A DNA stretch of 53,042 bases, from contig NZ_AOHO01000082.1 in assembly GCF_000342005.1 (NCBI RefSeq), positions 1-53,042 on the forward strand, written 5' to 3'. This document shows, in pieces, positions 18,481 to 29,064 of this stretch. This DNA comes from Amycolatopsis decaplanina DSM 44594. GTDB lineage: Bacteria; Actinomycetota; Actinomycetes; Mycobacteriales; Pseudonocardiaceae. The translations under genes and the position numbers were made by a program. How positions within the stretch are numbered: position 1 is the stretch's first letter; each line of letters starts with the position of its first letter. A model generated the notes under the pieces. It was not told the origin of the DNA. It did not search any database and was given only the letters and a program-made list of their open reading frames with translations.

Positions 18481-21400
18481 ATGAAGCGGATCCGTCGTGG
18501 ACCTGTCCTGCGCGCAAGACTCCGGGTGACGCTCGCGTTGCTGCTGATCGTCGCACTCGTGGCGACGCTGGGGCCGGCGGCTTCACAGCGGTTTCCGTCG
18601 TCGGACGAGGCGGGTGCGTCGGCTGTGGCGGACGCCCCGAAGCAGGAGTCGGGATCCGCCGAAGGCGTCGCGGACCGGCCGACCCCCGACAACGCCGCTA
18701 CGCCCTCGATCAATCGGGCGACAGCCACTTCGCTTCAGTCGAAGTACCCGCCGATCACCTTTCCCGAACCCGCCTCCGACAAGCGCAGTAGCGCCAAAGT
18801 CGTACCGCCGCCTGCCGCCCCGGTGCGTGGTTTCGACGCGCAGGCCAGCAAGGAACTGCCGCGGCAGCGCACCACGCACAGCAGCGTCTACGACAACCCC
18901 GACGGTACGCAGACCACCGTCTACGGCCAGGATCCGCTGAACTTCCCGCTGCCTGAGGGCGGGTTCGGCCCCGTCGACACCCGCGCCGTCCCTGACCAGG
19001 CAGGCGGCTGGCGCAAGGCGGGCGACGAGCTCCAGGTCCACATGGGACAGACGAACGGCACGATGCGGGTGAGCGACGGCGCCGGGCACGAGGCCGCCTT
19101 CAACCTGCTGGGTGCGCGGGCGACGGCCGGACGCGCGGAAGGCAACGCGGTCGGGTACCCCGATGTTCTGCCGAACGCCGACATGCGGGTCGAGTTCACC
19201 GCGGGCGCGGCCAAGGAGTGGTTCGTCCTCAAGAACCCCGACGCTCCCCATGCCTGGGAGTTCGCGCTGGATCTGAAGGGACTCGAGGCGAGGATCGCCG
19301 ATGGCCAAGTGGTCTTCGTCGACCGGGCGGGTGCGGTCGTCCTGCGCGTCCCGGCGGGTTACATGCTCGACTCCAGTCGTCAGGAAAGCGGTGAGCCCGC
19401 GACCTCCTATGGCGTCACCTACCGGCTCGGAAGCCGTGATGGCAAGCAGATCCTCCGGGTGGAACTCGACTCCGCGTGGCTGCGGGACCCGGCCAGGGTC
19501 TACCCCGTGCGGGTCGATCCCACCGTGGTCAAGGAGTCGGTCAGCACCGGCAACCTCGTGGTGGAGAACGGCACTCGGTACACCAACGCCAACGAGTTGC
19601 GCATCGGCCGCAGCGGCGGCAAGACCGCTTCGAGCTACCTGCGCTTCGGCGGCATCGGCGGAGATCTGAAGGACAACCGGATCTTCGGTGCCCAGCTGCA
19701 GCTGACCAACTTCTGGTCCGGCTCCTGTACTCCCCGTCCGATGAGCGTGCACCCGGTCACCGCGGACTGGGGTTCATCCGGAACACCCCCGATCGGCGGT
19801 GCGCTGGGTGGCGGGGTCTTCTCACACGGGTACATGGCCCCCTTGGCGACCAGGTCGAACTGCCCGACCGCCCACGAACTGATCGACCTGGGCGTCGGCG
19901 GCCGGGAGCTCGTCCAGCAGTGGGCGGGCGGTGCTCCGAACCATGGTCTCGCCCTTCAGGCGCCGACGGACCCGGCGGCGTGGAAGCGCTTCACCGGCTT
20001 CGGCACGGCCAACCCCCCGCGTCTCTACGTGACGCACTCGCCCTACAACGCCGACTACCGCATCGACCGCGCCACACCGGAACCGCCGGTCACCCGCGCG
20101 GCCTCGGGCAAGGTCAAGATCACCGTGACGAACCGTGGGGCGCAGGCCTGGTCGCGCAACGACTTCGCGCTGGGTTACCGCGTCTACGACCGGAGTGGTA
20201 ACCCGCTCGGCTCTCAGCTCGCGGCTGAGCTTCCCGGTGACGTGGCGCGCGGCGCTTCCGTCACACTCGACGCGGAGATCAAGCCGATCGGGGTGGGCAG
20301 CTATCTCCTCGACTTCAGCATGTTCCGCAAGCCCGGCGACTACTTCACCGATCACCAGGTCGCGCCCGCTCGTATCGGCCTCGACGTGTACGACGTGCCG
20401 CCGTTCATCAAGCAGCAGTACCCGCTCAATGGCGCCTCCGTCCAGACGCTGACCCCGCAGTTGTGGGCGAGCGGTATCGACGTCGACCCGCCAGCGGGCA
20501 GCACCCTGAAGTACCGGTTCGAGGTTTGCGAAAAGGGCGCGGACGACAACCCGGTCAACTGCTTCAGCTCGGCGCATCAGACGAGTCCGACCTGGACGGT
20601 CCCGGACAAGAAGTTGTTCTGGAACAAGATCTACCTCTGGCGCTCGTTCGCGTTCGACGGCAACAGCGAGAGCGAAGCGCTGCCGTTCAGTGCCATCTTG
20701 AGCGCCGTCCCGCAGCCGGCGATCACCTCGCATATGGCCATGACCCCGCACAGCGGAACCGACCGTGACTTCGACCCGATGGTCGGCAACTACCACTCCA
20801 GTGCGATCGATGTCCAGATGCCGACGGCCGGCCCCGGCCTGAGTGTCGTCCGGACCTACAACACCTTGGATCCCCGCCGCGACCACTGGTTCGGCACGGG
20901 ATGGGCGACGAAGTACGACATGCGCGTGGTCCGGGACTACGTGGGGAACGCCCTGGTCACCTATCCCGACGGCCAGCAGTTGCGGTTCGGGCTGAACCCG
21001 GACGGCACCTACGCGCCGCCGCAGGGCCGGTACGCCGGCTTCAAATCCGAGCCGGACGGCGGCTGGTCGCTGACCGACATGTCGGCGACCACGTATCGCT
21101 TCGACTCCGCGGGCAAGCTGACCGGTTACACCGACGGCGTCGGGCGTGGCGTCAGGATCTATTGGGAGGGCGACGCCCTTACTCGTGCCCTCGATCTGGC
21201 CAGCGGGCGGCAACTGGTCTTCCGGATCCAGGATCGCAAGGTCGCCGAGGTGTTCGCGACCGAGGTCAACGGCCAGATCCGGAACTGGAAGTACTCCTAC
21301 GAGGGCAACCGGTTGCGACAGGTCGAAGACCCCCTGGCGAACATCACCCGGTACGACTACGCCGATCAGTCCAGGTTCCGCACGGTCGTCAATGACACGG

Positions 21401-24400
21401 CGCCGGACGGGTACTGGCGATTGGGCGATCAGAGCGGCGAGACCGCCGTCAGCCAGGTGGCGCTCAACCGGGGCAAGGACAACGGAAAGTACAAGAACGT
21501 CGTGCTCGGGACGGCGGGAGCGGTGCCGGGTTCGGCCGACACCGCGGCGACCTTCAACGGGTCGACCTCGGTGCTGCAACTCCCGGACGGGGCGGTCAAG
21601 AAGAGCAGGGATCTCTCGGTCGGGCTGTGGTTCAAGACCAGTGGTGCCGGTGTTCTGCTGGGCTACCAGCAGAACGAGATCTCGGGTTCCCTGCAGAACG
21701 CCTACACCCCGGCGTTGTACGTCGGGACGAACGGAAAGCTCTACGGGCAGTTCGCGGACGGTACGACCGCGCCGATGAGCACTTCCGGTGTGGTCAACGA
21801 CAACAAGTGGCATCACGTGGTGCTTTCCGGATCGCTGGCGACACAATGGCTCTATCTCGACGGTGTCCAGATCGCGACCAAGCAGGGCGTGATCGATCAC
21901 GGCAACCAGACCAAGACGTACGTGGGCGCCGGCTTCGTCTCCGGTAACTGGCCTGCCAAGCCCGGCAACGACCACGGGTACTTCGCCGGAGCGATCGACG
22001 AGGTGGCCGTCTACACCAAACCTCTGGGGGACAACGCGGTCCGCGAGCAGTTCCAGGCTGCTCAGCCGTCCGAAGGGCTCAGCAAGATCACCCTGCCCAG
22101 CGGCAAGATCGCCGCCGAGTTGGAATACGACACGGTCAGCGAGCGGGTGAAGAGCTACACCGATCGCAACGGCGGCAACTGGCGGCTCGGCGTGCCGGTG
22201 ATCACCGGTGAAGAGAACAATCTGATCCGCACCGTTCAGTTCACCGATCCGGGGAACCGCAACCACACCTTCGACTACGACCCGGTTCGGGGCCGGATTC
22301 TGCGGACGGTCACCCCGCTGGGGCTCGGCGTCCGCCCGGAAGACCAGGCCGGGCAGCCCTCCGGGGAAGTCGGCTACGGGATCCGAACCTACGACTACGA
22401 CGACGAAGGCAACCAGAACACCATCGTCTCCGAGAACCTCAATGAGGTCACGCTCGGATTCGACCAGCGGGGCAACATCATCAGCAAGCGGACCTGCCAG
22501 ATGCCCGGCCGCTGCCAGACCGAATATTTCGGCTACCACTTCAGCCCGGACAACCCGCTCGATCCGCGTAACGACAAGGTCGTCTGGAGCCGGGACGGAA
22601 GGTCCACGAACGCCGAGGACAACCGGTACCTGACCACGTATCTCTACAACGCCAAGGGCGACCTCATCAGCCAGAAGATGCCCGATGGCGGCGAGGTCGT
22701 GCACAGCTACACCACGGGCACCGAGCAGCCGCTCGACAACGTGGGTGTCCCGGTGCCGGCCGACCTGTTGCTGTCGACGGTGAGCGCGACGGGTGAGAGC
22801 ACGAACTTCCGGTACTACAGCACCGGCGATCTCGGCGAGATCCAGCAAGCGTCCGGAATGCGGACACGATTCGTCTACGACGCCGCCGGACGGCGGACCT
22901 CGTCCACGATCTACGTGGACGCGTACCCCGATGGCATCACGACCACCTATGAATACGACGCGCTTTCGCGAGTGAAGGCCGAGACAGGGCCCGAGACCAC
23001 GAACGCCGTGACCGGCGTCAAACATCGTGCCCGGACGGTCACGTCCTACGACAAGGACGGGAACATCGAGCGCGAGGAGGTTTCGGACCTCGTCGGTGGC
23101 GACCCGCCCCGCGTCACCACTCGTGAATACGACGATCATGGCCGTCTCGTGCACCTCGTCAACCCGGAGGGCAAGGGAACGAGGTACGGCTTCGACGTCT
23201 TCGGCAACCGAATGTTCGAAATCGACGCGAGCGGTGTGAAGAAGTCCTACGCCTATACGGCTCGCAACGAAGTCGCCGAGGTACGCCTGCACGGCTGGCA
23301 CGGCGGCGTGGTCGATCCGGCCGACGGGGACGGCCGCCCCGGCGACGGGGAAGGGGACACCGATCCGGCGAACTCGAAGCCGACAGTGCTCGAGTCCTTC
23401 CGGTACGACGAGTCCGGACGGCAGATCCTGCACGTCGACGCGATGGGCCGTACGACGAGGAACAACTACTATGCCAACGATCTGGTCGCTCAGGTCGTTG
23501 CGGAGGGCTATAAGGATCCGGTCACCGGATACGTTCGCGACCTCGTGCTGGAGAACAACAGCTACGACGGCGCCGGGAACCTGACCAAGCAGACCACGGC
23601 CGGAAACCGGACCACGACCTACGACTACGACACGGTCAACAGGCTCACACAGTCGATCGAAGACCCCGGCGGACTCGATCGCAGCACGAGGTTCACCTAC
23701 GACCGCAGCGGCAATGTGATCCGCACCGAGAAGTCCGGTAATCCCTCGAACACCGGTGGCGGACAGGTGAACACCGCTGAGATCACCGAATTCGAGTACA
23801 ACGCCTCCGGCCAGCGAATCAAGCAGACCGTCCACAATGGTCAGGAACGGCTGATCACCACCTGGGACTACGACGAACGCGGGATGCCGGTGTCCGTCAC
23901 CGATCCTCGTGGGAACCAGTCGTCGTCCCAGTACGCGACGACGATGGCGTACGACCAGCTGGCCAGGCCCATCCGGGCCACCGGTCCGCGAGTCCGCACG
24001 GAGTCGAACGGCGGCGCGCCGGTGGACGCGCAAGCGACCATGGTCACCGGTTACGACACCTTCGGTTCGGTCACGCACACGAAGGACCCGCTCGGTCGCG
24101 TCACCACGGCCGAGTACGACAAACTCGGGCAGCTGGTGAAGGCGAGCCTGCCGTCGTACACGCCGCCCGGCGCCACGGCGCCGATCACGCCGACCAAGGA
24201 GATCCGGTACGACGCCGTGGGGCGCGTGATCAAGCAGATCGACGCCCGGCAGCACGCGACCGAACTGCGGTACGACCAGCTGGGAAGGCTGCTGGAGCGG
24301 CACGACCCGCAGGACGGTGGCACGGCAGCCGGTGTCTGGAAGTACTCGTACACGATGACCGGCCTGCCCCTGTCCGTGACTTCGCCGACAGGTGCCCGGG

Positions 24401-27400
24401 TCGAAGCGACCTATGACGAACTGGGCCGAAAGGCCACGTCGACCGCGGTGGAGCGGTTCCCGACGCCTGCCGCGTACACCACGAAGTACCGGCACGACGA
24501 CGCGGGCAACGTGGTGGCGGTCGAGAATCCGGCCGGCGAGAAGAGCCTGAACACCTACGACAAGCTGAACCAGCTGATCACCGCGGTCGACCCGGCCGGA
24601 GTCACCACCAAGCGGGGCTATGACCGGCAGGGCAGGCTGGTCCGGGCGAGCGACGGCGCGGGCGCCACGAAACGGCTCAACTACGACCTGGCCGGACGCG
24701 TGATCTCCGAGTTCGACGTCGACGGCCAGTGGACCGGCTCGCAGCCGGTGTTGCGGGAGCGCAAGTTCACCTACGACCCCGCCGGCAACATGCGGACGTC
24801 GGAGGACTGGGAGAAGCGGGTCACCACGTTCAGCTACGACGCGGCGAACCGGCTGTCCAGCCAGGTCGAGCCCGTCGCGGACGGGAAGACGATCACGACG
24901 TCGTTCGGCTACGACGCGGCCGGAAACCGCACCAGGTTCACCGACGGCCGATCGAACAAGACCGTCTTCACCTACAACAGCCTGAACCTGCCGGAGTCGG
25001 TGGTCGAGCCGTCCACCGCCGCACACCCCGCGGCGGCGGATCGGACCTGGACGCAGTCCTACGACGCCACGGGCAACGCGACCCGGCTGACCGCGCCCGG
25101 AAACGTGAACCGCGACCGGACGTTCGACGCGCTGAACCGGATGCTCACGGAGACCGGCTCGGGCGCCGAGACGCAGACCACCGGCAAGACACGGACCTAC
25201 GACGCCGACGGTCGTGTGCGGGTGGCGGGAAGCAACGCATACACCTACAACGACCGTGGTGGTCTGCTGACCGCGACCGGTACTTCCGGCGCGTCGTCCT
25301 TCGAGTATGACAACGCCGGGCGTGTCATCACCCGCAAGGACGCCGCCGGCACCACCGGTTACGGCTACCTCAAGGGCCGTCTGGACTCCGTGACCGACGG
25401 CGCGACCGGTGGCAAGCTGACCTACGGCTACAACGAAGCGGGCAAGGTCAAGACGGTCGACTACGGAGCCGGTCGTGTCCGGACTTACGACTACGACAAC
25501 CTCGCACGGCCGAAGTCCGACGTCCTGAAGGAAGCGAACGGCACGGTCCTCTCGTCGATCGCCTACACCTACGACCCAAACGACCGGGTCAAGACGAAGA
25601 CGACCGCGGGATTGGCCGGCTCCGGTCAGAACAGCTACTCGTACGACTTCCAAGGGCGCATGCTCTCCTGGACGGACCCGTCGGGTAAGTCGACCGAGTA
25701 CGGCTGGGACGACTCGGGCAACCGGGTCAAGGCGGGTGACAAGAACGCGACCTACGACGAGCGGAACCGTGTTCTCGCCGATGGCGACTACACGTACGCG
25801 TACTCGCCGCGTGGTTCACTGAGTTCACGCACGTCGTCCGGCATGGAGGAGAAGTACTCCTTCGACGCCTTCGACAGGCTGGTCAAGTTCGGTACGACCG
25901 AATACACGTATGACGACTTCGACCGGCTCGCGACCCGAGGCGGACAGAAGTTCTCCTACGCGGGGATGGAACGAGACACAGTCAGCGACGGTGTCTCGCG
26001 CTTCGGCCGCGGTCCGGATGGCTCTTTGGTGTCGCTCTCGCAGGGAGCCGATTCCCGGCTCACGCTTTCCGACCGGCACGGCGACGTCGTCGGCGCGCTG
26101 GCGCCCGCGTCGGGTGGCGTCGTCGACTCGACGGCGTACGACCCGTACGGCAAGCGGATCGCGTCGACCGGTGCGTCGCGGACCGTCGGCTTCCAGGGTG
26201 ACTGGACGGATCCCGACAACGGGAACGTCAACATGGGGGCGCGGTGGTATCAGCCGGGGTCCGGCACCTTCGCCTCGCGCGACAGCATCGAGCTCCCGTT
26301 CTCGCCGTCGATCAGCGCGAACCGCTACTCCTACGTCTTGGGTTCGCCGCTGAACTACTTCGACCCGGATGGTCACGGTTGGTTCAGTGACCTGTGGGAC
26401 AAGGCGGGCACCATCGTGCACACCGCCCTGGACGTGGCGGGCATGATCCCCGGCATCGGCGAGATCGCCGATCTCGCGAACGCCGCGATCTACGCGGCCG
26501 AGGGTGACTGGGAAAACGCCGCCTGGTCGGCGGCGGGCGCGATCCCGTTCGGCGGCAACGCCGCGACCGCGGCGAAGTGGGCTCGAAAGGCGGGCGACTT
26601 CATCGGCAATGGCCGACGGGCGGGCCGCCACGCCGACGACGCGATCGGTCTCGGCCGTCGCTATGGCGATGATGTCGCCGGCGCTGCACGGCGGGGTGTC
26701 GACGATGCCGCGTCGGCTGCCGCTCGGAAGGCCTCCGCGGTAGCGGCTGCCCGTAAGGCGGCTGCTGCGGCTGCCGCGGCCGCGGCTCGGCGTGCTGCGG
26801 CGATTCTGGCGAAGAAGAAGGCTGCTGCGGCTGCTGCGCGGGGTGCCGCGGAGCGGACGGCGAAGCGTAATCCGATTCCGACGTTGAAGGCGGCGTTGAA
26901 GCCGGTGTTCAAGGGGACGGATCTGGTGTCGTCGTCGCCGTTGATGCCGGCTCGGGTGGTGCAGGCGTTCAAGGCGGATGTGCAGGATTCGGGTCGGGTT
27001 TTCGATTTCTTCAAGAAGCAGGTGGTGGGGGACGGGAACGTCGTCCAGAACGTCGCAGAGACCGTGACGGCGGTGTCGGAGGTTGCTCAGTCGGGTGCTT
27101 CTCCTGATGATCTTCTGTCTGCTCTGGGTGGTTTGGCCGGGCGGAACAAGAGTCGGGGTAAGCATCACGACGAGTCGTCGATCGGTCCGGCTACGAGCTG
27201 TGTGAACAGTTTTGATCCGAACACGCTGGTGGTGATGGGTGACGGGTCTCGTAAGCCGATCAAGGATGTGAGGGTCGGGGACAAGGTTCTGGCGAAGGAT
27301 CCGACGACGGGGCGTTCCACGGTTCGGGTGGTGACCGATACCCGGTCGCATGCGAGCAAGCGGACGTTGGTGGAGGTCGGTGTCGCGAGTGAGGCCGGTC

Positions 27401-27987
27401 GTGGGTCTGTGGTGGCGACGGATGAGCATCCGTTTTGGGTGGAGTCGGAGAAGCGGTGGTCTCACGCTGTTGATCTGAAGGCTGGTCATCGGTTGGAGAC
27501 CGGGGATCATCGGGATGCGACGGTCACGGGGACGCGGTCGTGGTCGGAGGTACGGCGGGTCTACAACCTGACCGTCGACACGGACCACACGTACTTCGTT
27601 GTGGCAGGCCAGACACCTGTCCTCACGCATAACTGTGGTGACTCTACCTATCTTTACCGGACGTCGCCGATCGAAAGAGGGCGATCTGAGCTGGACCATG
27701 GCTTGGATGAGGCGCACTTCCCTCGTAACGCAGACCGTGGAGATGACGGCGCTGCACACTTTGGTAACGAGAAAGCCGCGACCGACTGGGCTCGTGGCTC
27801 TGAGGATACTCACGGCGTTGGGTTCAAGATCAAAGTTCCAACCGCGTGGCTTCAGGAAAATATTAACAAGGGCATGATTGATGAGTGGGGCGGCTTCACC
27901 GAGGAGCATGTAGAATATGTGGTCTACAAGGAGCTCTTTGAAGAGCTGAACGCGCACCCGAGGTTTCCGTGGAATGGTAGAAGATGA
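18481..27987 (+). CDS. WapA/Rhs-type polymorphic toxin with Hint domain and C-terminal toxin tip
   Basis: A 3168-residue secreted contact-dependent toxin. Residues 1-36 form a signal peptide with an Arg-rich N-region. A DNRLRE domain spans about 345-525, a DUF6531-like start of the Rhs shell about 759-830, and a LamG-like insertion (APDGYWRLGDQSG) about 973-1190. Many YD repeats follow to the Rhs-associated core (GNVNMGARWYQPGSGTFASR) at about 2569-2635. After an Ala-rich linker (2740-2800), a Hint autoprotease starts at Cys2907 (CVNSFDPNTLV) and ends with HN-C at 3050-3052. The 117-residue tip is AT-rich and of unknown fold; FGNEKAATDWA and EEHVEYVVYKELFEEL loosely recall ADP-ribosyltransferase-like toxins. 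AAGGGGGG precedes the ATG. Confidence 0.88.
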   Translation: MKRIRRGPVLRARLRVTLALLLIVALVATLGPAASQRFPSSDEAGASAVADAPKQESGSAEGVADRPTPDNAATPSINRATATSLQSKYPPITFPEPASDKRSSAKVVPPPAAPVRGFDAQASKELPRQRTTHSSVYDNPDGTQTTVYGQDPLNFPLPEGGFGPVDTRAVPDQAGGWRKAGDELQVHMGQTNGTMRVSDGAGHEAAFNLLGARATAGRAEGNAVGYPDVLPNADMRVEFTAGAAKEWFVLKNPDAPHAWEFALDLKGLEARIADGQVVFVDRAGAVVLRVPAGYMLDSSRQESGEPATSYGVTYRLGSRDGKQILRVELDSAWLRDPARVYPVRVDPTVVKESVSTGNLVVENGTRYTNANELRIGRSGGKTASSYLRFGGIGGDLKDNRIFGAQLQLTNFWSGSCTPRPMSVHPVTADWGSSGTPPIGGALGGGVFSHGYMAPLATRSNCPTAHELIDLGVGGRELVQQWAGGAPNHGLALQAPTDPAAWKRFTGFGTANPPRLYVTHSPYNADYRIDRATPEPPVTRAASGKVKITVTNRGAQAWSRNDFALGYRVYDRSGNPLGSQLAAELPGDVARGASVTLDAEIKPIGVGSYLLDFSMFRKPGDYFTDHQVAPARIGLDVYDVPPFIKQQYPLNGASVQTLTPQLWASGIDVDPPAGSTLKYRFEVCEKGADDNPVNCFSSAHQTSPTWTVPDKKLFWNKIYLWRSFAFDGNSESEALPFSAILSAVPQPAITSHMAMTPHSGTDRDFDPMVGNYHSSAIDVQMPTAGPGLSVVRTYNTLDPRRDHWFGTGWATKYDMRVVRDYVGNALVTYPDGQQLRFGLNPDGTYAPPQGRYAGFKSEPDGGWSLTDMSATTYRFDSAGKLTGYTDGVGRGVRIYWEGDALTRALDLASGRQLVFRIQDRKVAEVFATEVNGQIRNWKYSYEGNRLRQVEDPLANITRYDYADQSRFRTVVNDTAPDGYWRLGDQSGETAVSQVALNRGKDNGKYKNVVLGTAGAVPGSADTAATFNGSTSVLQLPDGAVKKSRDLSVGLWFKTSGAGVLLGYQQNEISGSLQNAYTPALYVGTNGKLYGQFADGTTAPMSTSGVVNDNKWHHVVLSGSLATQWLYLDGVQIATKQGVIDHGNQTKTYVGAGFVSGNWPAKPGNDHGYFAGAIDEVAVYTKPLGDNAVREQFQAAQPSEGLSKITLPSGKIAAELEYDTVSERVKSYTDRNGGNWRLGVPVITGEENNLIRTVQFTDPGNRNHTFDYDPVRGRILRTVTPLGLGVRPEDQAGQPSGEVGYGIRTYDYDDEGNQNTIVSENLNEVTLGFDQRGNIISKRTCQMPGRCQTEYFGYHFSPDNPLDPRNDKVVWSRDGRSTNAEDNRYLTTYLYNAKGDLISQKMPDGGEVVHSYTTGTEQPLDNVGVPVPADLLLSTVSATGESTNFRYYSTGDLGEIQQASGMRTRFVYDAAGRRTSSTIYVDAYPDGITTTYEYDALSRVKAETGPETTNAVTGVKHRARTVTSYDKDGNIEREEVSDLVGGDPPRVTTREYDDHGRLVHLVNPEGKGTRYGFDVFGNRMFEIDASGVKKSYAYTARNEVAEVRLHGWHGGVVDPADGDGRPGDGEGDTDPANSKPTVLESFRYDESGRQILHVDAMGRTTRNNYYANDLVAQVVAEGYKDPVTGYVRDLVLENNSYDGAGNLTKQTTAGNRTTTYDYDTVNRLTQSIEDPGGLDRSTRFTYDRSGNVIRTEKSGNPSNTGGGQVNTAEITEFEYNASGQRIKQTVHNGQERLITTWDYDERGMPVSVTDPRGNQSSSQYATTMAYDQLARPIRATGPRVRTESNGGAPVDAQATMVTGYDTFGSVTHTKDPLGRVTTAEYDKLGQLVKASLPSYTPPGATAPITPTKEIRYDAVGRVIKQIDARQHATELRYDQLGRLLERHDPQDGGTAAGVWKYSYTMTGLPLSVTSPTGARVEATYDELGRKATSTAVERFPTPAAYTTKYRHDDAGNVVAVENPAGEKSLNTYDKLNQLITAVDPAGVTTKRGYDRQGRLVRASDGAGATKRLNYDLAGRVISEFDVDGQWTGSQPVLRERKFTYDPAGNMRTSEDWEKRVTTFSYDAANRLSSQVEPVADGKTITTSFGYDAAGNRTRFTDGRSNKTVFTYNSLNLPESVVEPSTAAHPAAADRTWTQSYDATGNATRLTAPGNVNRDRTFDALNRMLTETGSGAETQTTGKTRTYDADGRVRVAGSNAYTYNDRGGLLTATGTSGASSFEYDNAGRVITRKDAAGTTGYGYLKGRLDSVTDGATGGKLTYGYNEAGKVKTVDYGAGRVRTYDYDNLARPKSDVLKEANGTVLSSIAYTYDPNDRVKTKTTAGLAGSGQNSYSYDFQGRMLSWTDPSGKSTEYGWDDSGNRVKAGDKNATYDERNRVLADGDYTYAYSPRGSLSSRTSSGMEEKYSFDAFDRLVKFGTTEYTYDDFDRLATRGGQKFSYAGMERDTVSDGVSRFGRGPDGSLVSLSQGADSRLTLSDRHGDVVGALAPASGGVVDSTAYDPYGKRIASTGASRTVGFQGDWTDPDNGNVNMGARWYQPGSGTFASRDSIELPFSPSISANRYSYVLGSPLNYFDPDGHGWFSDLWDKAGTIVHTALDVAGMIPGIGEIADLANAAIYAAEGDWENAAWSAAGAIPFGGNAATAAKWARKAGDFIGNGRRAGRHADDAIGLGRRYGDDVAGAARRGVDDAASAAARKASAVAAARKAAAAAAAAAARRAAAILAKKKAAAAAARGAAERTAKRNPIPTLKAALKPVFKGTDLVSSSPLMPARVVQAFKADVQDSGRVFDFFKKQVVGDGNVVQNVAETVTAVSEVAQSGASPDDLLSALGGLAGRNKSRGKHHDESSIGPATSCVNSFDPNTLVVMGDGSRKPIKDVRVGDKVLAKDPTTGRSTVRVVTDTRSHASKRTLVEVGVASEAGRGSVVATDEHPFWVESEKRWSHAVDLKAGHRLETGDHRDATVTGTRSWSEVRRVYNLTVDTDHTYFVVAGQTPVLTHNCGDSTYLYRTSPIERGRSELDHGLDEAHFPRNADRGDDGAAHFGNEKAATDWARGSEDTHGVGFKIKVPTAWLQENINKGMIDEWGGFTEEHVEYVVYKELFEELNAHPRFPWNGRR

Positions 27988-28268
27988 GCGAACTATTTCC
28001 TCGCCTGGAGCGATGGCAGATCGTTACGGGTGTGGTTGTCGAACAGAGGCCATATGGATTGAGGGTCCGGGTTCCCTCAGGAGAGATTGGAGTCGTGGAT
28101 CGAATTCTGATCAGCGACTTGCCTGTGAAGCAGTCTGAGTGGCCTGTTGCAGGTGCAGAGCTGCAGGTTGTATCAGGCGGCTACACCTCTTCGGGAGGGC
28201 AATTGAGGCTTAGTTCGAGAGAGTCTGACTTGGATCTCGCGAAGGTGCGCCGCAATCAATCCGCCTGA
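27984..28268 (+). CDS. Candidate immunity protein, S1/OB-fold-like
   Basis: A 94-residue protein whose ATG overlaps the Rhs stop codon (ATGA), the usual position of a cognate immunity gene. The pattern GVVVEQRPYGLRVRVPSGE ... IGVV ... GGQLRLSSRESD resembles an S1/OB-fold beta-barrel. Composition is AT-richer than core genes and matches the adjoining toxin tip. Function as antidote is inferred from position; the S1-like reading is from pattern only. Confidence 0.6.
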   Translation: MSELFPRLERWQIVTGVVVEQRPYGLRVRVPSGEIGVVDRILISDLPVKQSEWPVAGAELQVVSGGYTSSGGQLRLSSRESDLDLAKVRRNQSA

Positions 28269-28380
28269 TGCCGGATGGTGCTACTGTGCGGAATTGGAGG
28301 CAACCCGCTCTATCGGTCAAATGTGTTCGACTCATCGAGGTACTATCAAAACTGTTTGTCAGTGCTTCGCCTAGAGTTCA

Positions 28381-29006
28381 ATGGCGACGGATGAGCATCC
28401 GTTCTGGGTGGAGTCGGAGAAGCGGTGGTCGAACGCTGTTGATTTGAGGGCTGGCACCGGTTGGAGACCGGTGATCATCGGGATGCGACGGTTACGGGGA
28501 CGCGGTCGTGGTCGGAGGTGCGGCGGGTCTACAACCTGACCGTCGATGGCGACCACACGTACTTCGTTGTCGCAGGCCAGACGCCGGTCCTCACCCATAA
28601 TTGCGGCCCAAGCGCCGGTCACACCGAGATGTATGTCGCGGGGCGTCCTGGTACGGACACCACCCCGCAGGACCCCCTCCCCGTGAGCGCAGTGGTGACC
28701 AGGGGAGGAGATCTCCAGGGCGGTAATTACCATTACGTAGTGGCGCCGGGTGGTTCGGTGAGAGCGTTTCACGAGAGCGTCTTCGATAGTGGCGTATGGG
28801 CGGGGCATACGAGCCTCTCTGGCGGTAAGCCTGTGGCCATGGCTGGCACATTTGACGTATCAAATGGATCCATTACCGAATTTGGTAACTTCTCTGGCCA
28901 CTATAAGCCGAATGGATCCGGTATGGAATTAGTGGCGCGAGACGCCCTGGGCAAAAATGGCTTCAACGTGAGTAGGGCAAGGTGGGAGCCCTTCAATTTT
29001 GGATGA
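28381..29006 (+). pseudogene. Displaced Rhs cassette: frameshifted Hint remnant plus toxin tip
   Basis: DNA from 28381 is nearly identical to the Hint region of the large toxin from MATDEHPFW onward. One base is lost near 28451-28460, breaking the frame. The frame is restored from 28461 and runs through HNCG into a new 135-residue tip (from Cys at 28602). The tip has YHYVVAPGGSVRAFHES, GGKPVAMAGTFDV and NFSGHYKPNG; its activity is not recognised. There is no own promoter or secretion signal and no obvious immunity gene follows. It could be expressed only after recombination with the full-length gene. Confidence 0.72.
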
Positions 29007-29064
29007 GTTCCCGTTCGTCCAGTCCTACTCGATCCGAGAGGGCGAGCGGGACTGGACGAGTGAC

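Noticed and set aside
19822..25653. Minus-strand open frame of 1943 codons antisense to the Rhs gene
   Set aside because: High-GC third-position bias opens long antisense frames. Its translation is low-complexity Arg/Val/Gly-rich with no domain, while the plus strand shows clear YD repeats.
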